A stretch of DNA of 64,000 bases from the IMG/VR virus record IMGVR_UViG_3300044796_000662, positions 124,001 through 188,000 of that record, one strand, 5' to 3'. The notes beneath the pieces were generated by a model. It saw only the letters and a list, made by a program, of their open reading frames with translations, was not told the origin of the DNA and made no database searches. Shown piece by piece: positions 35,196 to 43,494 of the stretch; within the stretch, counting starts at the first letter, position 1, and each line of letters opens with the position of its first letter. The position numbers were made by a program, and so were the translations under genes. The DNA comes from a virus.

Positions 35196-37414
35196 CAGAT
35201 TGACCTCACCACGGCGCAGCCTTGGAGCGGCAGGCCCGTGATCCAGTCGAGGGAGGGAGAGCCTGGGGGCATCATCGGGGCGCCACGGGCAACCCCAAAG
35301 ACAGCCGCGGGACCCCCAAAGAGCATCTGTGGAGCGATGAGGGACACAACGCTGGTCGAGGTGATGGTCGCCGGTCCGCCTGCCGTCAGAGAGATGGCTG
35401 CGGCCGCCTGCATACTGACCGCTGCGGCTGCGGTCAGGGCGATAGCGCCCGCGCCCACGTTGACCGAGAAGGCTCCGGCGCCCACGTTGATCGCGAAGGC
35501 ACCGCCGCCGTTGTTGAAGGTCGTCACGCCGGCGGCGGTGTTGTACGATCGGGCTCCTGCGACCACGGAGTCCAGAAGGGCGCCCGCGAGAATGGTCTTG
35601 ATCTCCCCGCCCGCCAGGATGTTGGTCGTGACGAGGAGCGCGTAGTTCATGATGGTCTTGTCGGTCACCGTGAGCGACAAGCCGCCATAGCTGCCCGTGA
35701 ACCCGCCGTTAGCCGACTGAGACATGGTGTCGGCTTTGATCGAATGCCGACCGTTCGCGGTCTCCGTAATCGATCCGTAGGCATTGAGGACGTAGTCCCC
35801 GGTCAGCACCTTGTTCTCGTTACCCTCGACCGTTGTATCGAGCGAGATGCCCTGACCCGTAGAGTCGGACGGCGAGCCCGAGTGCGTGACCTTCACGGGG
35901 CAGTCGTACTCGATGTCCACGGACTGACCCGCCGCGAGGTGGCCGACACGGGCCTTAATGCCCCCCGCAAAGTCCGCGATGAGCGAGGCGCCAAGGGATG
36001 TCTCCATCCCGAGGAACATCTTGAGCGCGCCGCCCATCGTGACCTCGGCGCTAACGTTCTTGGACCCGCTCGGGTAGCGCTCGACGACCGAGCCTGGGAC
36101 GCTGAGAAACAGCTTACCCTGCTTGGAGATCGAGCAAGAGAACGGATCGACCTTGTCTTGCTGATTCGGGGGGTTGATCTGGAAGAAGAACGCGCCCGCT
36201 GTGGTGTTCGCTTCGAGATCTGGCTCCGTGGCCAAACGTGGCACCACGTTCATCGTGAATTTGCCAGGGTCCTTCGAATCCGACCAGATGTCGTCGAAGA
36301 TCTGCGGCTTGAGCATCTGCGCGTACTGGCGCATGCCGTTGCCAGAGAGCGCGTCGTTGCCCACGACCGTCCCCATCGCAAGCTCGATGAACCGACGAGG
36401 CTGCGACATCTGGAAGCCGTCGATCTCGTCCCGAACCTCCTGCGAGGCGTCTGTCGTGTGCGAGATCTCGACCCTGCGCTCCGTGTACGCGAGGGCGCCC
36501 AAGGAGGTATCCGGATCCTCGAAATTCACCCCGACGTTCGTTGCCGGGTAGAAGACTCGCCTGCCGTTGTTGTACGTGACCGGAGGGAAGTCAGACACGT
36601 CGTTGAAGAACCCAAGCACCTTGCCGTTCGAGTTGGCGTACTTGTTCGGGCCGTTGGGTACGTCCGGGCCGATGGCCGCAAGGTCAGTCTGACCGAAATA
36701 GCGGTTGGCTGTCGTTTGCAGCGTCACCCCGTCCTTCTGGAAGATGTCATTGGGGAGGAACGCTTGCCCGCGGCGGATCGGACCCGTGATCTCGTGCACG
36801 CCCGAAGTGTTCTCGACCCTATGGATGCCCTGCGTGATCAGCGTGCGGTCCACATCGCGCAGCTCGATGAAGTCGCCGGCACGGTTGTAGAACTTGGCGT
36901 CTCGCGTAAGGGCGAACTCGGCACCCTGCGACGACATGCCGCCAACGTCGCCAGGACGCAAGCGCATGCGCTTGTAGCGGATGGTCGGCCCGAGGAAGTT
37001 GTTCAGGAAGGCCACGTCACTCGGATCCACTTGAGAGGGATCCGTGGGGGCCATCGGGTCGAAGTTGAGTGCGAGGCGCGAGGCTGCCGGCAGGTAGCCG
37101 AGGATGACGCCTTGCGTGATCTGCTTACTCTTGCGTCGGTAGCCGAGAATGACGAGCGAGTTGACCTCTGGGATGCCCCCGAGGAAGCTTCGTGGACCCG
37201 CCATGCTCTGCGAGAGGTCCACCTCGTAGTGGTCACCACCTCCGGTGAGCACCTTGAGGTCCGCGACCATGTTGATCTCGTCAACGCGGGTGATGATCGC
37301 GACCTTGAGGCCGAACCCGCCGCCCTCCCCTGAGTCAGCGAACTTAGAATCCTTCCTCTGCCCCACTTCACGGGGCATCGGAGCGCCGGGCGGTCTGGTA
37401 CCTGCGATTGACAT
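35195..37414 (-). CDS. Central tail spike, gp5/VgrG-like, 739 aa
   Basis: Residues about 35-115 (AIITRVDEINMVADLKVL, HYEVDLSQSMAG, NSLVILGYRR) look like the OB-fold of gp5 and VgrG spikes. The C-terminal 130 residues carry repeated beta-helix-like lines (AINVGAGAFSVNVGAGAIAL, TAAAAVSMQAAAAISLTAGG), typical of a trimeric needle. No lysozyme domain sits inside it; that domain is in the nearby 617-residue protein. It lies directly downstream of the hub gene, as in other contractile tails. It would form the membrane-piercing tip. The middle 300 residues are unassigned. Confidence 0.75.
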   Translation of the reverse strand: MSIAGTRPPGAPMPREVGQRKDSKFADSGEGGGFGLKVAIITRVDEINMVADLKVLTGGGDHYEVDLSQSMAGPRSFLGGIPEVNSLVILGYRRKSKQITQGVILGYLPAASRLALNFDPMAPTDPSQVDPSDVAFLNNFLGPTIRYKRMRLRPGDVGGMSSQGAEFALTRDAKFYNRAGDFIELRDVDRTLITQGIHRVENTSGVHEITGPIRRGQAFLPNDIFQKDGVTLQTTANRYFGQTDLAAIGPDVPNGPNKYANSNGKVLGFFNDVSDFPPVTYNNGRRVFYPATNVGVNFEDPDTSLGALAYTERRVEISHTTDASQEVRDEIDGFQMSQPRRFIELAMGTVVGNDALSGNGMRQYAQMLKPQIFDDIWSDSKDPGKFTMNVVPRLATEPDLEANTTAGAFFFQINPPNQQDKVDPFSCSISKQGKLFLSVPGSVVERYPSGSKNVSAEVTMGGALKMFLGMETSLGASLIADFAGGIKARVGHLAAGQSVDIEYDCPVKVTHSGSPSDSTGQGISLDTTVEGNENKVLTGDYVLNAYGSITETANGRHSIKADTMSQSANGGFTGSYGGLSLTVTDKTIMNYALLVTTNILAGGEIKTILAGALLDSVVAGARSYNTAAGVTTFNNGGGAFAINVGAGAFSVNVGAGAIALTAAAAVSMQAAAAISLTAGGPATITSTSVVSLIAPQMLFGGPAAVFGVARGAPMMPPGSPSLDWITGLPLQGCAVVRSI

Positions 37415-37421
37415 TTGATCC

Positions 37422-40400
37422 TCAGGGGGTCGAAGCCGGGGGCAGCGCAGCTAGCTGAGACTGCGCGTTCGCGAGTTGCTGTTGTGTCGTGTAGAGCTGG
37501 CTTTCCAAGTTCTTGAGCGTCTGCGTGGTGTCCCCAGGCGCGACAACGTTCGGTTGGGACAGAGCCTTGATCTGCGTCTGGAGGCTAGAGATCTGACTCT
37601 GGTACCCTTGAATCTGTTGCGTGAGCTGCGCCCTCTGCGCGTTACTCTTGACCGAAGCTCCGAAGTTCTGCCAGTTCTGCGAGAGGGAAGACAGTGCGCT
37701 GTCCGCTTGCTGCGCGATGGCGATCGGGTTGTCCGTCTGCCCAGGCCCACCTGGTCCGTATGGCGGAGTAACGTTCGCGAACCCGTTGCCCGATGTTCCG
37801 AACTCGACGTTCTGCACAAGTTCCTGGTCGCTCTGCGCGATGAGTTCTTGCTGGCTGGGGTCGAGGTTGGTGGGGTCGCCACGCAGCGCGTTCTCGTACT
37901 GCTGGTGCACCTGGTCGAGCTGGTTGTAGAGGTTGTAGAGGAACGTGTCGATCGTGTTCTCCACTTCCTGAGGCGTCATCGGCACGGCCTGACTATCGTT
38001 GACCGGCACCGGGGTGTTCGTAGCGGCGGCCGTAGCCGGAGCGAGGTTGCCCTGATCCGGTGTCGCAGCATTGGGCGAGGAAAGCGTGGAGACGCTGTAC
38101 CCGTTGCCCGAGGAGATGAAGATGAGGTCCGCACGACCGAGCAAGCACGCGCACTCCGTGTCTGAGGTGACGTCGCCCGTCTTCGGAACCATCTCGTAGA
38201 GCGTCAGGCCGTTCGAGAGCTGCCCAGCTTCGACGCTGTTCGGCACACCCGCTTGCTGCGGGGAGTTGAGTGTGGTGGCTTTCGGGTCGCCCAACATGGG
38301 GTACGCGCCGGGAGTCGTGGGCGGCGTGTAGTATTGCGGCCCGGTGTCTGGGTTGACGAAGCCTGCGGTCTGGAGATCCTCGGGGGTGAGCGTAGAGAGC
38401 GTAGCTGCCGGGTTCTGGTAGGCGCTCGTGACAGACGTGATCCCCTGCGCCTGTGCGTTGAGCGTGGCGTAGAGGTCACCACCGAGAGCGGTCTGCTCCG
38501 AGACAGTGGCCATGCTGTCCCGTTGGCCTTGTTGCTGCACGACCAGGTTTCCATCCCGAAGCATGACGCCACGGCCGTAGCGGAACACGCCCACGACCTC
38601 GAACCCACGCTCATCCGAGACCGGCCGAATGAGACCCGAAGCCCCTTGCAAGGCTTGAATTCCTCCAGAAGTGCCCTGGATGTGCAGGTTCTTGTTCGGG
38701 AAGATGAGCACCTCTTTGATCACATCCGCCTTGTCATACGCGTAGACGTACGCGCCAGCGGAGTTCAAACCGTACTGGTAGCGGTTGTTGAGATACTGCT
38801 CGCGCACACGCGTGTCGGTGTTTGCAGCGTTGAAGGGCGCGAGCACTGCACTTGCTGTCTGATTGGCGGCGTTCGTGAAGGCGGTCTTCTTCGCAGCGAG
38901 CACGTCTGGGTTCGTCGAGGACTGTGGCCGGTGACCCGCGACTTGACCCGTCTGATCCGTGGTCCCTTGAAAGGAACGCGTGAAGAGCATGACCGCGTTC
39001 GGGTAGCCTACGATGCGACCCGTCTTCGAGTTGCGAAGGATGAGAGGGTCGTATGGGCTTTGGCTGCCCGCATTCGGAATGGGAGGCGTCGGCGGGAAGG
39101 TGGCCGCCGTGCCCATCTTCAGGTTGAACGAAGCGCTCTGGGAGAGCTGCTTCGAGCTGTACGATACCTGGCCCGACGCTGAAGTGGTGGGGGTGCCCTG
39201 CGGCGCGCTGGCGAGCGAGAGCGTTCCAATACCCTGAGGGGCGATGAACTTCTTACGCCGAGCGGTCAAGGTCAACGAGGTTGTAGCTCGCCCACCGTAC
39301 GCGATGTTGTGGCTGATACCGCTGACGTACCAGACCTCGTCCTTGGGGGCGATGTAGACAGGGAACCCAAGACGCAGCTCTGGACGGATGGGGATCGTGA
39401 CCGTTCCACGATGCCGGCGGGCGTTCCACCTGTCGAGCATGTCTAGGCCAACGTAGAACATCTTGTTGGTGTCGCCCAGGAACTCCGAGTTGAAGGTCTG
39501 CGACCGCCAACCGTACTGACGAAGCAAGTGGAAGTCCGTAACCGACGTCATCGGCGTCAGCTCTTGGGCAAGGCCGTAATCCACGTTGCCGCCGTAGCTG
39601 CCCTGCATGATGATCTGCGTGACGACTTCCGACTCGGAGGAGGAAAAGTCCCAGTCGATGATGTCGATGTCCTGGATCCAGGAGATCGGCTTGTTCCCGA
39701 GCACGTCCAGGTTGTAGAACGGTGGCTTGAAAACAACGCTCCCGTCCACGTCCATGTACAGCTCGAAGCCGATGGCCTCTTTCGCGGCCGTACCGAGTTC
39801 AAGCTTGGTCTGGTACTCGGAGTTCCACAGGGGGACTTCGACGTTGAGGTTGCTGCGGAAGGCTACGACCTCTTCATCCGTAGGGTCGTAGACCGCCTGA
39901 CCCGAGTTGGGGCCGCCCATCGCCTTCGCGATGCTCTTGGCAACCCAGTGCTTGCCGACCTTTGTTGTACCCGTGGGAACGTACTCGTTCAGAACGTCGC
40001 CCCGGATGGAGTAACCGTTCGCAGCATAGAGCATCAAGTTGCTGCGGATGCGTTGGAACCGCTCCTCCCAATAGATGGCGAGGTCGGCGAAGATACCGTT
40101 GAAGAGGTTCTTCTGCGCGCCCGACTCCCGGTACTGAGCCACAAGGCCGCCCGTACCGACGATGATGTCCCCGAAGGACTGCTGCGCGAGGGTCCAGATG
40201 ATGTCGTAAGGATTGGCACCGAAGAAGGCGTTGCCGAAGAGCGCCATGCCCATCGCGCCCGGGTGCGGCGACGTGAACGCGCTGTTCGTCGCCATCTTGC
40301 AGACTTCCCACCACTTGAGGATGTCTGCGCAGTGGATGGAAACCGAGTGCTCGCCGCCCGAGTAGCTGTCGTTGACCTCCGTGACGAGACCCCAGAAGAT

Positions 40401-40736
40401 CGGGTAGTATTGCGGCAGACCCTCCACGAGGAAGTGGCCCTTCGTGTAGATCTCGACCTCCATCATCGGGCAGATGATGGGGCTGTTGTCGAAGTAGAAG
40501 TCGTCTATGGCATGCCGGGGCACGGACAGGTTCAGGCTCGCCGAACCGGGCACACTGTCGATCGACAGGTCCACCTGGACCGACGTGATGTACTTGTTGA
40601 ACGGGAAGCTCTTGTTGCAGACCGGGCAGCCGATCACATCCGAGTTGCCGTTGATGAGTACGATGGAGTCTGGCGCCGTCACAACAGTGGGGCGGGCTCC
40701 GTTGACGTACGTGCCTTGGAAGGGACTGCGGGCCAT
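37422..40736 (-). CDS. Baseplate hub protein, gp27/gpD-like, 1104 aa
   Basis: The N-terminal 520 residues fit the gp27/late-control D fold. These include ITSVQVDLSIDSVPGSASLN, an early CPVC pair (37-40), IFWGLVTEVNDSYSGGEHSV, and the late line GFPVYIAPKDEVWYVSGISH followed by TTSLTLTARRKKF, the closing strands of hub proteins. The C-terminal half is an extra region. It ends in a coiled coil (LTQQIQGYQSQISSLQTQIK, then NLESQLYTTQQQLANAQSQL, about 1030-1095). The spike gene lies 7 bases downstream. Hub proteins form the trimeric platform on which the spike sits. At 1104 residues it is about three times the usual length. Confidence 0.8.
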   Translation of the reverse strand: MARSPFQGTYVNGARPTVVTAPDSIVLINGNSDVIGCPVCNKSFPFNKYITSVQVDLSIDSVPGSASLNLSVPRHAIDDFYFDNSPIICPMMEVEIYTKGHFLVEGLPQYYPIFWGLVTEVNDSYSGGEHSVSIHCADILKWWEVCKMATNSAFTSPHPGAMGMALFGNAFFGANPYDIIWTLAQQSFGDIIVGTGGLVAQYRESGAQKNLFNGIFADLAIYWEERFQRIRSNLMLYAANGYSIRGDVLNEYVPTGTTKVGKHWVAKSIAKAMGGPNSGQAVYDPTDEEVVAFRSNLNVEVPLWNSEYQTKLELGTAAKEAIGFELYMDVDGSVVFKPPFYNLDVLGNKPISWIQDIDIIDWDFSSSESEVVTQIIMQGSYGGNVDYGLAQELTPMTSVTDFHLLRQYGWRSQTFNSEFLGDTNKMFYVGLDMLDRWNARRHRGTVTIPIRPELRLGFPVYIAPKDEVWYVSGISHNIAYGGRATTSLTLTARRKKFIAPQGIGTLSLASAPQGTPTTSASGQVSYSSKQLSQSASFNLKMGTAATFPPTPPIPNAGSQSPYDPLILRNSKTGRIVGYPNAVMLFTRSFQGTTDQTGQVAGHRPQSSTNPDVLAAKKTAFTNAANQTASAVLAPFNAANTDTRVREQYLNNRYQYGLNSAGAYVYAYDKADVIKEVLIFPNKNLHIQGTSGGIQALQGASGLIRPVSDERGFEVVGVFRYGRGVMLRDGNLVVQQQGQRDSMATVSEQTALGGDLYATLNAQAQGITSVTSAYQNPAATLSTLTPEDLQTAGFVNPDTGPQYYTPPTTPGAYPMLGDPKATTLNSPQQAGVPNSVEAGQLSNGLTLYEMVPKTGDVTSDTECACLLGRADLIFISSGNGYSVSTLSSPNAATPDQGNLAPATAAATNTPVPVNDSQAVPMTPQEVENTIDTFLYNLYNQLDQVHQQYENALRGDPTNLDPSQQELIAQSDQELVQNVEFGTSGNGFANVTPPYGPGGPGQTDNPIAIAQQADSALSSLSQNWQNFGASVKSNAQRAQLTQQIQGYQSQISSLQTQIKALSQPNVVAPGDTTQTLKNLESQLYTTQQQLANAQSQLAALPPASTP

Positions 40737-40744
40737 GGTCTGAT

Positions 40745-42598
40745 CTAGGTCTGGGTTGAGAGCGTGAGGCCGCCGGGACCAACTTCGTCGATGGTGGCGT
40801 TGTAGATAGGCACGGGAGCCGCAGGCTGCGGGATGACAGGAGAAGAGTTCGGGACCGTCGTCGATTGATTGGTAGGCGTCGTCGGCGGTTGCTGGACCGT
40901 GAAGCCCCCTTGAGGAATGCCATAGGTGAAGTTGGGGTCCGCCACCTGATCGAAGACGAAGGTCGCACGAGCCGTGAAGGAGAAGCTGTACTCCAACGAG
41001 TAAGGTTCCGTGTCGGTCTCGGTGATCGTGAAGTTGTCGAACGACCCCACGTACAGCGTGTAGTCGAAGTAGATGTAGATGGAGCCCAGGACCGAGAGGT
41101 TGCTCTTCGAGAAGTCGATGGGGTCGGGCACGTAGATGCCCGCATTGTTGCGGTAGATCTGGTAGAGCGACACGAGGTTCTGGAACGACAGCGAATACTG
41201 CCGTGCCGTCCTCGTGAGGCCAGGACCCATCGAATCGGTAGTCGTGTCGATCGCTTGGAAAGCAGCGATCTTGCCCGAGCCCTCGATCTTGTCCTGGTTG
41301 TCACCCCAGTGCTCGACGATGTCTTGCGGGCCGAAGCGGGTCCAGTTACCGTCCGCAATGACCTTCTCGTTGTTGACCTTGAACGACCTCGGGTTGACGA
41401 GGAGTTGCAGAGGCGGCGTCTGCGCCATCTGCGTAATGAGTTGCTGCGAGGCCAAGGCAGACGCTCGCTGCGCCTGTGCGTAGTTCTGCGCGACCTGGTT
41501 CTGCGAGTTCTGGAGGTCCGTGTTTTGGGACGTAGAGATCTGCGAGGCTGCCTGCGCGCTAGCTCCTGACCCGGTAGCAACCCAATCTGTCGAGACGTTC
41601 GTGGTGATCGTACCCGCAGGGCTGAACGTGAGCGGCGCGGGGAGCTGACTCGTGTCCAGGGACCCAAGCTGGCCCACGAGAGTGTTTGGGTCGTGGAACC
41701 CTTGGAGGTACCCGCCCACGCTGACGCCCATGTACGAGTATTGGCCAGCGCTCTTCAGGGCGTTCACGTAGCCCTGCGTGTCCCCCGCCGCTGCCGCCTG
41801 GAAGGCCGCTTGGCCGCCCGTTCCCTGGATGGCGTTGAGGAACGCGGTCGCGCCCCCCACCGCCGTGCTGTACGACGTGTAGTAGGAGACCGGGCCTTCG
41901 CCCTGCGTCCCCGGGCAGTTCACGTACCCGAAAGTGTTGTGGTTGGCGATGGCCTTCGCGCCCCAGGACGTCGAGGGGTTGAAGTTGCCGATGTACCCAG
42001 GGTTGTTGTTGGGCCACTGGACCGTCGTGCCGCTCGGAGAGCCGGTCTCACGCATCGAGTGGGCACAGAGCGTTGCAAGAGTCAGTGCTGAAGGCGGGCT
42101 TCCGAACTTCTGCGTGTAGGCGGTGTTGAGGGCGGCCGCAAGCTGTTGCAAGCTCAACGTCTGAACGATGGGCGGTCCCTGGTTCGATCCCGGATCACCG
42201 TCCACGTTCTGCCCGTGGCAGCCTCCGAAGGCCCCCGCCGGTCCCTGACTCGAACTGACGGTGGAAGCACTGCCGCTCGCTGGCTGCGGTTGCGCCTGAG
42301 GGGCGGTCCCCAGAGTAGGCTGCTTGGGCGTGCGGTCCAACGTGCGCCCGGTAGGGAGCGACGAAGGCGGGATGAGCCCGATGACGAAGAGCTTCTTGCT
42401 CTGGTCAGGGTTGTTCATCGCGTCGGAAACGGGGATGAACTGCGCTCCCATCGCATCCGGTTGCAGGATGAGCGACTGGCTGAGCTGCGACAGAAGCGAG
42501 TAGTAGAGCGACGGCGAGTAGTAGTTCGCGTTCTGCGCGATCTGTTGGTAGATCGACGTGTTCGACGGGTTCGTGTTGTTGTTGCCGTTGTCCGCCAT
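40745..42598 (-). CDS. Tail protein with lysozyme-like domain and hub-related C-terminus, 617 aa
   Basis: Residues about 145-305 form a lysozyme/glucosaminidase-like domain. They contain LCAHSMRETGSPSG with E184 the likely catalytic residue, then NNNPGYIGNF, GEGPVSYYTSYST and AAGDTQGYVNALKSAGQYS. Such domains cut peptidoglycan during tail penetration. The C-terminal part (about 396-550) parallels the next gene: LVNPRSFKVN, VEHWGDN, LYQIYRNNAGIY and YVGSFDNFTITETDTEPY correspond to HVNPQNFSEN, VEQHWGD, LYDLYRNNGSVF and YIGYFKTFEVEETDDTPF. It thus looks like a fusion of an enzyme to a second copy of that tail protein. The lysozyme call is from pattern recall. Confidence 0.75.
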   Translation of the reverse strand: MADNGNNNTNPSNTSIYQQIAQNANYYSPSLYYSLLSQLSQSLILQPDAMGAQFIPVSDAMNNPDQSKKLFVIGLIPPSSLPTGRTLDRTPKQPTLGTAPQAQPQPASGSASTVSSSQGPAGAFGGCHGQNVDGDPGSNQGPPIVQTLSLQQLAAALNTAYTQKFGSPPSALTLATLCAHSMRETGSPSGTTVQWPNNNPGYIGNFNPSTSWGAKAIANHNTFGYVNCPGTQGEGPVSYYTSYSTAVGGATAFLNAIQGTGGQAAFQAAAAGDTQGYVNALKSAGQYSYMGVSVGGYLQGFHDPNTLVGQLGSLDTSQLPAPLTFSPAGTITTNVSTDWVATGSGASAQAASQISTSQNTDLQNSQNQVAQNYAQAQRASALASQQLITQMAQTPPLQLLVNPRSFKVNNEKVIADGNWTRFGPQDIVEHWGDNQDKIEGSGKIAAFQAIDTTTDSMGPGLTRTARQYSLSFQNLVSLYQIYRNNAGIYVPDPIDFSKSNLSVLGSIYIYFDYTLYVGSFDNFTITETDTEPYSLEYSFSFTARATFVFDQVADPNFTYGIPQGGFTVQQPPTTPTNQSTTVPNSSPVIPQPAAPVPIYNATIDEVGPGGLTLSTQT

Positions 42599-42601
42599 AG
42601 G

Positions 42602-43486
42602 TCACACCCCCGTCTGGCCGCTGCCCCGGGCTCCGATGACAGGAGCGTTCGGGTTGGCGATGCCGGTTGCGGCCGAGGTCGTTCCTGAGGTCCCGATGGA
42701 TGCCAGTGCAGCCGCTTGCTGCCCAGCCGTCAGGCCGCCTGAGGCGACGAAGCCTGCCTGTGACTGCACAGGAGGCGAGGTGTTTGGAGCTTGCACGGAG
42801 GTTGACGAGGTTGTCGGGTTCACCCCAGGCGTGCCCTGGAAGTTCGTAGACTGGAAGGCAGGCGTCCCGACGTAGCCGTTCGGAGAGAGACCGCCGCCCA
42901 CGGGAATGAGCTGAATCGTCTGCTGGACCTTGAAGGACCAGGAGACCTTGAACATGAACGGCGTGTCGTCCGTCTCTTCCACTTCGAAGGTCTTGAAGTA
43001 CCCGATGTACGTCCCGCGATCGTACATGAGCATGACGTTGCCCTGGAGGACGATGTTGCCAGCCGGATCGAAGACCGACCCGTTATTGCGGTACAGATCG
43101 TAGAGGTCCCGATAGCGGTCCCATGCAATCGTGTACTGGCGAACGACGCTGGCCGTGCCCGAGTAGATGTTGAGGAAGGCTCCGGTCACGCCGTCTGCGG
43201 AGAGGTCCGTCATCTCGTCGCCCCAGTGCTGCTCGACGAAGCCGCCGCGCGTCTGGATGCGTTCGATCTTCTTCGTGTAGTTCTCGGAGAAGTTCTGCGG
43301 GTTGACGTGCATGACGAGTGCGTGTGGAAGCAGAGCCTTGGTGTTGTCGAGAGGGCTTGTGATCTGGAACGCCATCGGGATGAACGACCGACGAGAGTCC
43401 ACACCATGGACGTACGACGGCTGATTCGTCGGTCCCGAGTTGACCGGGAAGTTGTTGGGGTTCGCGGGAGAGTTGATCGCGGGCAT
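42602..43486 (-). CDS. Tail/baseplate hub-region protein, 294 aa
   Basis: Residues about 50-190 form one domain (ALVMHVNPQNFSENYTKKIE, GGFVEQHWGDEMTDLSADGV, LYDLYRNNGSVF, YDRGTYIGYFKTFEVEET). A second copy ends the lysozyme-containing protein just downstream. The C-terminal 100 residues are a low-complexity Ser/Thr/Gly/Ala/Pro tail. It lies directly after the tape measure, the place of LysM-type (XkdP-like) or tube-to-hub adaptor proteins in other contractile tails. I infer such an adaptor role, but see no LysM motif. The separation from the downstream gene is 3 bases. Confidence 0.7.
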   Translation of the reverse strand: MPAINSPANPNNFPVNSGPTNQPSYVHGVDSRRSFIPMAFQITSPLDNTKALLPHALVMHVNPQNFSENYTKKIERIQTRGGFVEQHWGDEMTDLSADGVTGAFLNIYSGTASVVRQYTIAWDRYRDLYDLYRNNGSVFDPAGNIVLQGNVMLMYDRGTYIGYFKTFEVEETDDTPFMFKVSWSFKVQQTIQLIPVGGGLSPNGYVGTPAFQSTNFQGTPGVNPTTSSTSVQAPNTSPPVQSQAGFVASGGLTAGQQAAALASIGTSGTTSAATGIANPNAPVIGARGSGQTGV

Positions 43487-43494
43487 AGGTCAGA

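Noticed and set aside
39874-41667. 597-residue minus-strand frame spanning the hub gene and the lysozyme-like gene
   Set aside because: It is an out-of-frame Arg/Ser-rich reading that crosses a gene boundary; both real frames have recognisable motifs.
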